Part shown: positions 1 through 6,660 of the stretch, in pieces
How positions within the stretch are numbered: the first letter of the stretch is position 1
Layout of the letters: the number at the start of each line of letters is the position of its first letter
Assembly (NCBI GenBank): GCA_020638675.1
Contig: JACKID010000001.1
Coordinates: forward strand, 682,001 to 746,000
DNA length: 64,000 nt
Reading direction: 5' to 3'
From: Planctomycetota bacterium
GTDB lineage: Bacteria; Planctomycetota; UBA8742; UBA2392
Notes under the pieces: generated by a model
What the model was told of the DNA's origin: nothing
Database searches by the model: none
Seen by the model: the letters and a program-made list of their open reading frames with translations, nothing else
Program-made: the position numbers and the translations under genes

Positions 1-70
1 GTTTCGTGGAAGGCTTCTTGTTCGGAGTTGTGGTTGCCTTTGACCGGGCGGCTTGCCTTTTGGCTGCCAT
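1..70 (-). CDS. 5' end of an unknown gene, cut by the window edge
   Basis: An ATG at 70 opens a frame that stays open for 23 codons to the window edge. An AGGAAAGG ribosome binding site lies just upstream. The visible N-terminus is rich in Lys, Arg, Ala and Thr, starting MAAKRQAARSKA. It is the next gene after the small WRKGQSGNPDGRP protein, a place where phage-like elements often carry a terminase large subunit. Nothing in these residues proves that, so no function is assigned. Confidence 0.5.
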   Translation of the reverse strand, partial: MAAKRQAARSKATTTPNKKPSTK

Positions 71-173
71 AAACGCCTTTCCTGATCGCGGATATGAGTG
101 GGGGGCCGTAGAACGGTACAGGGGAAGTATCGGGGCGGCAAGAGCGCATCTCGCGCAGGGCATACGTCCGCAA

Positions 174-482
174 CTATGCCAGCCCTTGTGGGTCGGGATC
201 GTCAAATTCGGTGAAGACGTCAGTCGTGCCGTCGGAGCTGACGTCTGCGAAGGGGTCAGGCTTGTCCGGCAGCAGGTACTTGGACAGCCAGGCGCGGGCA
301 GTCGCGTCGCCCTCGCGTGCCTGCTCGATTGCCTTGTCGATGATAGCGCCCCAGTCGGCGTCGCTCACGCTTGCGTCCATGATTCGCAGGCGCGAATACT
401 GAACGCGGCGTACACTGCGCGGCCGGCCGTCAGGGTTGCCGGATTGCCCCTTACGCCAACTAGTGCTTGTCGCTTGTCCCAT
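174..482 (-). CDS. Small phage-type protein with a KGQSGNPDGRP motif (DUF5681-like)
   Basis: This 102-residue protein has the motif WRKGQSGNPDGRP at about residues 9-21, the hallmark of small phage and element proteins of the DUF5681 type. The rest is acidic and probably helical, ending in an Asp/Pro-rich tail. The start is ATG at 482, preceded by an AAAGGAAG ribosome binding site, and overlaps the end of the upstream gene by 23 bp, so it is likely translated from the same transcript. Proteins with this motif often sit next to terminase or packaging genes, but the biochemical role is not known. Confidence 0.65.
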   Translation of the reverse strand: MGQATSTSWRKGQSGNPDGRPRSVRRVQYSRLRIMDASVSDADWGAIIDKAIEQAREGDATARAWLSKYLLPDKPDPFADVSSDGTTDVFTEFDDPDPQGLA

Positions 483-1047
483 TGCTTCCTTTCGTTGCCT
501 GTTCCTTGCCTGCTGGCAGGCTGACTTCGGCCGCCAGTTCGCGGCAGGTTTGATCGAAGGTGTCAGTGCCGAATGCCGCCACCAGCCTGTCTGCCCGTTC
601 CTGTGTAAGCACCGTCCCCAGCTTCAGGCCGCGCGCCTCTGCCATCACCAGCACCAAGCTTGCAAGGCTCTCTTGAAAGTCTGCGGTCTGTTCGGGCGTC
701 CATTGATCCACTCGGGAAACTGCTTCATCGAGGTCGCGGCGCGCATCGGGTGTGTTGAACGCAGCCTGTACTTCACTAACCCAAGCCAGGTATTCGGGGC
801 GGCCTTCCTGCCACCAGCCGGATTGGAGTTTTTCGATACCGCGATACATCAGGGACAGGCGATCATGGGCCCGGCACAGGCGCTGATAACTGTCCCACAG
901 GTCGTTGTAGGCGTGCCAGCCCCGCGCGGCGTCCAGTGCCGGCGCGTGCTTGGCGCACCAGTTCGCGGCGCGTTGGTCGCCAGCCATGGCGCGCGCCTGC
1001 TGCCGTCGCGCGAGTGCAAGCCAATCGTCAGGCGGCGTCGTGTTCAT
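460..1047 (-). CDS. Hypothetical element protein
   Basis: The 195-residue product is helix-rich, Trp-rich and Ala-rich, with no recognised domain, signal peptide or membrane segment. I chose ATG at 1047 rather than the longer frame because it overlaps the stop codon of the upstream primase gene as ATGA, a usual sign of translational coupling. It therefore belongs to the same operon as the HTH and primase genes. A DNA-binding or replication accessory role is possible but is only inferred from position. Confidence 0.7.
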   Translation of the reverse strand: MNTTPPDDWLALARRQQARAMAGDQRAANWCAKHAPALDAARGWHAYNDLWDSYQRLCRAHDRLSLMYRGIEKLQSGWWQEGRPEYLAWVSEVQAAFNTPDARRDLDEAVSRVDQWTPEQTADFQESLASLVLVMAEARGLKLGTVLTQERADRLVAAFGTDTFDQTCRELAAEVSLPAGKEQATKGSNGTSDKH

Positions 1048-3383
1048 TGCGCGCCTCGGCATTGGGCTTTTGCTCCATCCACAATCGCCTCTAAGTCTGC
1101 CTCGTTGAAAGGATCGTCAGTGCCTGCCCGCGCACCACGTGCACCTTGTGCGCGAGGCTCTACATCTAAGGCTTCGTCCGGGTGCACGTCCGGTGCGCTA
1201 GGTGCACGTTGGCTATCTGTACGCGCACCGCCTGAATCGCCTTCATTGCGCGGCTCATGCTCTTGGTGCGCGTGGTGCACGTTGTTTCCGGCGTGATTCT
1301 CCAAGATCACAACTCGCTTTCCGTTCCGGGTTGTGCGGTGAACGACTACGCCGACGTTCTCAAGCAGTGGCTCAAGTCGGCGTATCGCGTTGCCCAGCGA
1401 CCGGGCTGTTTTAGGTAGCCAGCGATTCACGTTCCCGTGAGAACCTAGTTTGTGGTGCAGCTCGCCCACGGTGCCCTCGAAGATTCCGGCAAGGCTGATG
1501 AGGGCCTGAGCGAGTTCGTCGTCTTCGAGGTGGCTACGGCGCGACTTGTCGCGTACATCCGCCAGCAGCTTGTTGAAGTGTCCGGGCTGCCATCCCAGTG
1601 CAGGGCCAGCAGCTTCTACGGCGGCGTCGAAGTCCGCCATGCGTGATGTACCAGCCACTTCCGCCTGTCGCCGGATGCTGCAACCAAGCGCATCCAGCAG
1701 ACCGCCCAAGATACCGGGGCGGGCCTCATTAAAGCGTTCCCACAACTTGCGCTCCGGCAGATACTCGCCATCGCGCAGAGGGCGTAGCTGAACAGGAAGG
1801 GCGCGGTCAGCGAGGTCACCGCGCGTGATGTAGGTGCCGATGCCCGTGAGAATCACCGGAGCCTGAACGTCGAGAATCACCGCTTCGTCGTCAGTGTAGA
1901 GTTTCCGCTTCGCAGCGCCTCCGCCAGTGGCGAGCCGGCACAGCGCATCACTCAGCGCAGAGGACAAGTTGCTCACGTTGTCGAAAGCGATTAGGCGCGA
2001 ATGCTGCGCGGCCACAATCATATCGTCCTCGCTCTTGGGCTCGCTTCGCAACGGCGCTTTGTTCGGGTCGATCAGCCCAGCCAGCAGGCGAGCGGCGGTA
2101 CTCTTGGCGCTGCCCTGACGACCACTGAGCGACAACACCGGATACGGGCCACGAGGTTGAATGGCTCCGATCAACCACGCCAAACAAACCTGAAAGTCCG
2201 CATCGTCAACGACGTTGAGGAAGTCGCGCAGGGCGTGCACGTCGCCTTTGACCGGCTCCGGCAATGCCAACATACCGGTGCCACGGATGAACCTGACGGG
2301 TGGCTCGTTGACCAACCGCCATCCGTCGCCGGTCACTTCCACGGCCTGCCACTTTTCATCGCATAGGTCGAGGTAAACGCGGCTGTCATGTTCGGCAACG
2401 CGGCGGTGAACCTGTACGAGTTCGCCGTCGTGTATGGCCTTTCCCTCAAGCGTCGTCAGTGCCTCTTGCATGGCGTTGTTCGACGGCACAAGGTCAAGCC
2501 GACGATACGCCATCCATGCGAGCCAAGTCTTGAACGCTGTCGTTCTAAGCCGGTGCGTCTGTCGCGCCCCTTCATGTATCCATGTTGCGTATGCGGTGTT
2601 GTCAGCGTCGTGCGTAAACTCCACGTCACCGCAAAGCCCTAGAAGCAACTCCGCCTGTTTCTCCGGCGGGCCTGCCTTTTCCTCAGCCTGGGCATTCGCT
2701 ACTTCATCGGCCTGAGCCATGATCTTGATCAGGCGGCGCTGAACATCGTCCACGGCCAGCCCGGACACTTCCGCGATCTTCGCTGCCAGTGCTTCCCGCT
2801 TGTCGCTCTTGGCCAGCTCCACAAGGTCAACGTGAAGTGTGTCCTCGCCTAGGTACGTGGAGACGTAATACTTGATCGGCGTCTTGCGCTCGGCTTCGAT
2901 CTTCACTTCCGATGCACCGGCAGCCTTGACTAACTCCTCGGCACGCCGAACAGCAGCAGCGCCGGGGTTGTCGCCCTTGAACGAATCGGCCACGCGCTCA
3001 ACGTCGTCTAACGTGCGCTCAATGTTCGGCTCGCCCATGTCTTCAAGACAACGGGTCAGCCCATCACGGTTGATCGGCTCGCCCAGGTTGTGAAGGACTA
3101 CCAGCGACCGCCATACGCGACCGGGCTCACCGATCATGTAGGTGTCCGACTCGCCTAGCACGTCGATCAGCGCCGGGATTGCATCGGGCTGCCGATATGC
3201 AGCGGCCACAATTTTCAGCGGGTTGTATGCACTTGTCACGTCAAGAGGTACACTGGTTGTGGACTTCGCGCCCGCGTCGTCTGACTTACCGGCCCCGTCC
3301 ACCACGACGGGGCTGATTTCTTGAAGTGCGTCTCCACTGGACGCGCTAGTTGGCAAGCCCCCTTCATTTCCAGGGGTGTTCAT
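1044..3383 (-). CDS. Phage/element primase-helicase-like protein (SF3/D5-type ATPase)
   Basis: This 779-residue protein has a Walker A motif of the form GRQGSAKST at about residues 420-428. It is followed by an acidic hydrophobic strand ending LIAFDNV (Walker B region) and a sensor-like VILTGIGTYITRGDLADRA segment. This arrangement matches D5-like/superfamily 3 helicases of phages and integrative elements, which start replication of the element. The N-terminal 350 residues are charged and probably carry the DNA-binding or primase-associated part, but no clear primase active site was seen. The C-terminal tail is Glu/Ala-rich and disordered. The start ATG overlaps the preceding HTH gene (ATGA) and the stop overlaps the next start (ATGA), so the three genes are coupled. 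Confidence 0.75.
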   Translation of the reverse strand: MNTPGNEGGLPTSASSGDALQEISPVVVDGAGKSDDAGAKSTTSVPLDVTSAYNPLKIVAAAYRQPDAIPALIDVLGESDTYMIGEPGRVWRSLVVLHNLGEPINRDGLTRCLEDMGEPNIERTLDDVERVADSFKGDNPGAAAVRRAEELVKAAGASEVKIEAERKTPIKYYVSTYLGEDTLHVDLVELAKSDKREALAAKIAEVSGLAVDDVQRRLIKIMAQADEVANAQAEEKAGPPEKQAELLLGLCGDVEFTHDADNTAYATWIHEGARQTHRLRTTAFKTWLAWMAYRRLDLVPSNNAMQEALTTLEGKAIHDGELVQVHRRVAEHDSRVYLDLCDEKWQAVEVTGDGWRLVNEPPVRFIRGTGMLALPEPVKGDVHALRDFLNVVDDADFQVCLAWLIGAIQPRGPYPVLSLSGRQGSAKSTAARLLAGLIDPNKAPLRSEPKSEDDMIVAAQHSRLIAFDNVSNLSSALSDALCRLATGGGAAKRKLYTDDEAVILDVQAPVILTGIGTYITRGDLADRALPVQLRPLRDGEYLPERKLWERFNEARPGILGGLLDALGCSIRRQAEVAGTSRMADFDAAVEAAGPALGWQPGHFNKLLADVRDKSRRSHLEDDELAQALISLAGIFEGTVGELHHKLGSHGNVNRWLPKTARSLGNAIRRLEPLLENVGVVVHRTTRNGKRVVILENHAGNNVHHAHQEHEPRNEGDSGGARTDSQRAPSAPDVHPDEALDVEPRAQGARGARAGTDDPFNEADLEAIVDGAKAQCRGAQ

Positions 3384-3601
3384 TGTTCACCTCCTAGCAG
3401 CGCTAGCAGGCTGCTTTTCAGAATCAGTGTGCGGCCACGGCCAGCGTCGGGATGTGTCTTGGACGCCTTCAGCCGGCCTTCCTCTAGCCAACGAGAAATC
3501 GTGCGCGTCGTGACGTGCGCGAAGGCAGCGGCCTGCTGACGTGTGAGAAGTGGTGGCAAGGCGACGGCGGCTTGCGCGAGTTCAGACCTAAGCGTTTGCA
3601 T
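3380..3601 (-). CDS. Small helix-turn-helix protein (excisionase/AlpA-like)
   Basis: The product is 73 residues from ATG at 3601, which has a GGGAG ribosome binding site 7 nt upstream. A longer frame starts at 3691 but has no such site. Residues 20-45 contain LLTRQQAAAFAHVTTRTISRW, the winged-helix pattern of the MerR/excisionase (HTH_17) group. It is the first gene of the coupled run leading to the primase. By position it is either the recombination directionality factor for the integrase or the activator of the replication genes. Confidence 0.75.
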   Translation of the reverse strand: MQTLRSELAQAAVALPPLLTRQQAAAFAHVTTRTISRWLEEGRLKASKTHPDAGRGRTLILKSSLLALLGGEQ

Positions 3602-3767
3602 TGATTGCTCCCAGAGGGTTTCAAGAGTAGCTGGGAGCCATCGTGTGTCGGTGGGCGACAAGTTGAGCGACAAAGAAGTGTTGCGAAGCATGAGCACGCC
3701 CGGGAAGCCGCCTGATGCAAGACTTTGCGGCTCACATGTGCTCGCAGCTAGTGTCGCTTCATGCCAA

Positions 3768-4889
3768 CTACGGCAAGTCGGCGCGGGTCTTCAAGTACTT
3801 GTCGAAGCTGCAAGTAACTCCGGTGACCCCACGCTTGAACTTGCGGTTCAGGAACTTCTGGATCAGAGGATTCCGTGCAGCGCGGTTGTGCCATTGGGCC
3901 AGCAGGTCCGCGCGTGCGGGGCGGTCGCCCTTGGTGAGTTCCCATTCCTGTTTGCGGGCTTGGCGTGCTGTTCGGTCACTGGCAGCCTTGCCAGGGCCCT
4001 TTGGCGGGGAAGTGCTGTGGTGTATGCAACGGACTGTACGCCGGTCGCCTACAAAGAAGTCCCCGCAACCAGGATGGCGACAAGATTTCAGGCGTGCATT
4101 GAAGCCCCATGACTCACCAGCGCGCGAGAATAGCAGGAACGTCAAGAAGCTGCCGCAGGAGGCTCTTGCGGCTTCGCGGATGATAGTTGGCCAGTCATTT
4201 GCCTCGACCAAGGCCTTTGGCTTGTATGAGAAGCCAACGCCGTCGAAATCGCCAGGTGAGGGTGGAGTGTCCGACAAGTCTGCGAACTGGATAACTGGGG
4301 CTGCACTCAGGATGGATTGCCAATTAGCCTTTGGAATGCGATGTCCATTTTCCCAAGCGCGACATGCGCCAAGCAGAGCAGTCATGGTGCTCTCGAAAGA
4401 GCGCATCGCATTTCTTGTCGCGGCCGATTTCCAGCTGCCTGCGACGCCGTTGGGTCGCCAGTCTTTGCGTGGATACAGGGTGTTCACCGGACGGAAGGCT
4501 AGCGTGTCGTTGTCATGGTGGGAAAGCATGCCGGGGGGGCCAGCCTGAATCTCGAAAGCAATTTGTAGGGCCTTGAAGCGTATGGAGTCGGGGGCTGCGG
4601 CCCATTTGGCTTCGGCGGTTTGCTCAAAATCTTGGACATCAGTTCCATCCGATTGCACGACCGGCTTCAACTTGTTGGGCGCGCTTGTCAATTCACGCAG
4701 TCTTCGATTGAAACGGAGCCAACCTTCGTGCGTCCCGTCGTTCAGGCGGGCCAACTCCCTCTGCTGTTTCTTGGTAGGCGCGTGGCCCGTAACGTCGCGC
4801 CCGCACCACAGCTGCCGGCCGGCGTGACGATGTAACGTCCAGCGCCATGCGTTCACCATCCAGTCAAATCCAAAAGCCTTCCATGCCAT
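3768..4889 (-). CDS. Unknown element protein with a C-terminal Cys/His zinc-type motif
   Basis: The 373-residue protein starts at ATG 4889. Residues 270-295 hold CRHPGCGDFFVGDRRTVRC followed by IHH, a spacing like CGNR-type or related treble-clef zinc fingers, and the C-terminus is Lys/Arg-rich. The rest of the sequence is rich in Trp and Ala and matches nothing I recognise. It lies directly downstream of the integrase with a 36 bp gap and may be co-transcribed with it. The finger and basic tail suggest nucleic acid binding. This could be a regulator, an anti-restriction factor or cargo, and sequence alone does not decide. Confidence 0.65.
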   Translation of the reverse strand: MAWKAFGFDWMVNAWRWTLHRHAGRQLWCGRDVTGHAPTKKQQRELARLNDGTHEGWLRFNRRLRELTSAPNKLKPVVQSDGTDVQDFEQTAEAKWAAAPDSIRFKALQIAFEIQAGPPGMLSHHDNDTLAFRPVNTLYPRKDWRPNGVAGSWKSAATRNAMRSFESTMTALLGACRAWENGHRIPKANWQSILSAAPVIQFADLSDTPPSPGDFDGVGFSYKPKALVEANDWPTIIREAARASCGSFLTFLLFSRAGESWGFNARLKSCRHPGCGDFFVGDRRTVRCIHHSTSPPKGPGKAASDRTARQARKQEWELTKGDRPARADLLAQWHNRAARNPLIQKFLNRKFKRGVTGVTCSFDKYLKTRADLP

Positions 4890-4925
4890 GCAACACCCCT
4901 CAGTCCTAGCGCACTACAGCCTACT

Positions 4926-6290
4926 TCAAGCCGTTCGTACTGTCGGGGAGCTGACCTCTGCGAACGTGGACCGGAAGCGGTCCGGGCAGCCCAAGGCGGC
5001 TTCCAATGATTCGGCGTTCGCCAGCACGTCCTTGGCGCGGCCCGTGTAGTGCGTTTGCGCCACTTGAATCGAGTGCCCCAGCTGCAATGCCGTTTCGTGT
5101 TCGCTGCCACGACCGTAGAGGCTGCTGCATACGCTGTAGGTGCCACAGGTTGCGCGCAAGCGGTGCCAGGTGAACGCCGGCGCGTTGTAGTGGCCTTCCT
5201 TGCCGCCGATCAGGCGGGCGCGCGCCATGCGGGCGATGGTGAACGTCAAGTGTGGGAACACGCGGGCATCGTCACTCGATGCCAGCTTGCCACGTTTCAA
5301 CCAAGCCCACAGCGTCGGCAGCTTGTCCAGGCGAACAACGCGCTCCGTGCTGGTCTTGGTGCGCTTGGCTGCCAGCGTGATTTCGCCGGCCTCGGCGTTC
5401 ACCTCGCCCCAGGTCAGTTCGGCCAACTCGTTGAAGCGCATCCCAGTCAGCAGGCAAGCCGCCGTGAACGGGGCGATAGCGGCGTGACCGTCGGCGTCGT
5501 GGCGCTGGGCATCTTCCAGCAGAGCATTCACTTGCTGCGCGTTCAGGAAACGGCGCTTGGCGCGTTCCTTCTTTACGAATTGCAGGCTGTCCACGATGGC
5601 GTCAGAGTCGAACGCCGGCAGCTTGCCTTCCCGGCGCAACTGGGCCAGCACCACGCGCAGGCTGTTCAGGCACTTGTTTTCCTGCGCCGGCGACTTCGGG
5701 CGCGTGCCCTCGATGCGCTTGCCCTTGCCTACTTTCCCTTTGGCGGGGACGTGTGCCGGCCGGCCTACAAACCACTCGCGGTACTGGGCCAGCAACGGGG
5801 GCGTCAGCGACTCGATGAACGCCACGCCATGCGCGGCGCACCACGTCTCAAAGGGGCGGGTGCCTTGCAGGTAGGCTTTGAGGGTCGCCGGCTGTAGCTC
5901 GCTGCGCTTGGACTTGTAGTAGGCTTCCAACGCCTTCTTGACGGGCGTCTCACTGGTGACGGTTTCGCCGGCGGCAACGGCTGCTGCTTCTGCCAGCAGG
6001 TTCTTGGACTTGGACTTGCACCACGTCTCGCGCGCCTTGACGGTCTTCTTGCCCATGGCGTCCAGGCTCTTTTCCACCCAGACGTACTTCATGCGGGTGC
6101 GCAGCCGGCCGTTTGGGTGGCGCATTGGTTGACCGTCGGGGCCGATGATCGGCTCGGGGCGGGACTTCACCGGATCGGCCCAGCGGGCGAAGTAGACGGT
6201 GCGGCCGGCGCGCTTCTTGGGGACGATCTTCACGCCGGGATGTTTGGACTCGCCCTTCTTGGTTTCCTTCGGCCTGCCCACCTTTGCCAT
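4926..6290 (-). CDS. int: Tyrosine recombinase / phage integrase
   Basis: This 454-residue integrase shows the catalytic set in order. Arg lies in TGMRFNELAELTW, Lys in AKRTKT, the His-x-x-Arg pair in WHRLRAT, the second His in LGHSIQ, and the nucleophile Tyr in THYTGRA. An N-terminal Lys-rich arm-binding region and a central SAM-like core-binding domain (residues 120-250) precede them. ATG at 6290 was chosen over the longer frame because an AAGGGA site precedes it. It lies beside the tRNA fragment at 6472-6514, the expected place for an integrase that uses a tRNA gene as attachment site. The 180 bp leader carries the inverted pair GGCGGTTT/AAACCGCC and a GAGAGAC direct repeat that could be binding sites. 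Confidence 0.93.
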   Translation of the reverse strand: MAKVGRPKETKKGESKHPGVKIVPKKRAGRTVYFARWADPVKSRPEPIIGPDGQPMRHPNGRLRTRMKYVWVEKSLDAMGKKTVKARETWCKSKSKNLLAEAAAVAAGETVTSETPVKKALEAYYKSKRSELQPATLKAYLQGTRPFETWCAAHGVAFIESLTPPLLAQYREWFVGRPAHVPAKGKVGKGKRIEGTRPKSPAQENKCLNSLRVVLAQLRREGKLPAFDSDAIVDSLQFVKKERAKRRFLNAQQVNALLEDAQRHDADGHAAIAPFTAACLLTGMRFNELAELTWGEVNAEAGEITLAAKRTKTSTERVVRLDKLPTLWAWLKRGKLASSDDARVFPHLTFTIARMARARLIGGKEGHYNAPAFTWHRLRATCGTYSVCSSLYGRGSEHETALQLGHSIQVAQTHYTGRAKDVLANAESLEAALGCPDRFRSTFAEVSSPTVRTA

Positions 6291-6471
6291 GACTGTCCCT
6301 TGTCGCGTCAAGGGCGGTTTGCAGGTCAACCAAAGGGCCAACCAATAAAAAACCGCCAGTGTCCTTCTACGTCCCTCGCGCCAGTGCCGGCTGAATGCCC
6401 ATAAGCCGCTATACCATGGGCGTCGAGAGACCTAGAGAGACAATACGGGACAGAGGGGTGGGAGGCAAGAA

Positions 6472-6514
6472 AAGGATTATGAGTCCCCTGCTCTAACCGT
6501 TGAGCTACAGGCCC
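6472..6514 (-). tRNA. 5' half of a tRNA with anticodon CAU (Met or Ile2), interrupted at the element junction
   Basis: Read on the minus strand from 6514, the sequence gives acceptor strand GGGCCTG, TA, D-arm GCTC/GAGC, and anticodon stem GGGGA with loop CTCATAA (anticodon CAU at 6479-6481), followed by TCCTT, which can still close the stem with G-U pairs. After that no variable loop, T-arm (GGTTCRA) or acceptor 3' strand follows anywhere before the integrase. The 3' half has therefore been displaced by the element. Whether the anticodon means elongator Met or Ile2 cannot be told without the rest of the gene; the GACTCATAATC loop is more like Ile2. Confidence 0.75.
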
Positions 6515-6660
6515 ACTCTGATACGCGCCGAGAGTGTGCCACGCTTCACCGCGTGGACAAGTCATGGCGTGCATTCGAACGAACGGTGGCTTCAGGACGC
6601 TTTCCCCGCGCGGGCTGCGGGGCTATGGTCGCGTGCGGTGCGCTGATGCAGGAGCATGTG

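Larger units (their letters stand above)
1..6474. mobile_element. Right-hand end of an integrated element (prophage or phage satellite), left end outside the window
   Basis: All genes in this stretch lie on the minus strand: integrase, unknown protein, small HTH protein, SF3-type primase/helicase, two small proteins and a gene running off the left edge. The right boundary falls in the anticodon-arm region of a tRNA gene whose 5' half survives at 6472-6514. No structural phage gene, transposase or conjugation gene is visible. Integrase, regulator and primase in this order with tight gene overlaps resemble phage satellites or small integrative elements, but a normal prophage end is equally possible because the left part is missing. 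Short spacers inside the element (71-173, 3602-3767) show no other gene. Confidence 0.8.

Noticed and set aside
436..1296. Plus-strand frame of 286 codons in the element
   Set aside because: It lies opposite two coupled minus-strand genes and has Cys/Arg-rich composition typical of antisense frames.
6291..6514. Group I intron interrupting the CAU tRNA
   Set aside because: Only about 180 bp separate the 5' half from the integrase start and no T-arm or 3' acceptor half appears there; an integration junction explains it better.
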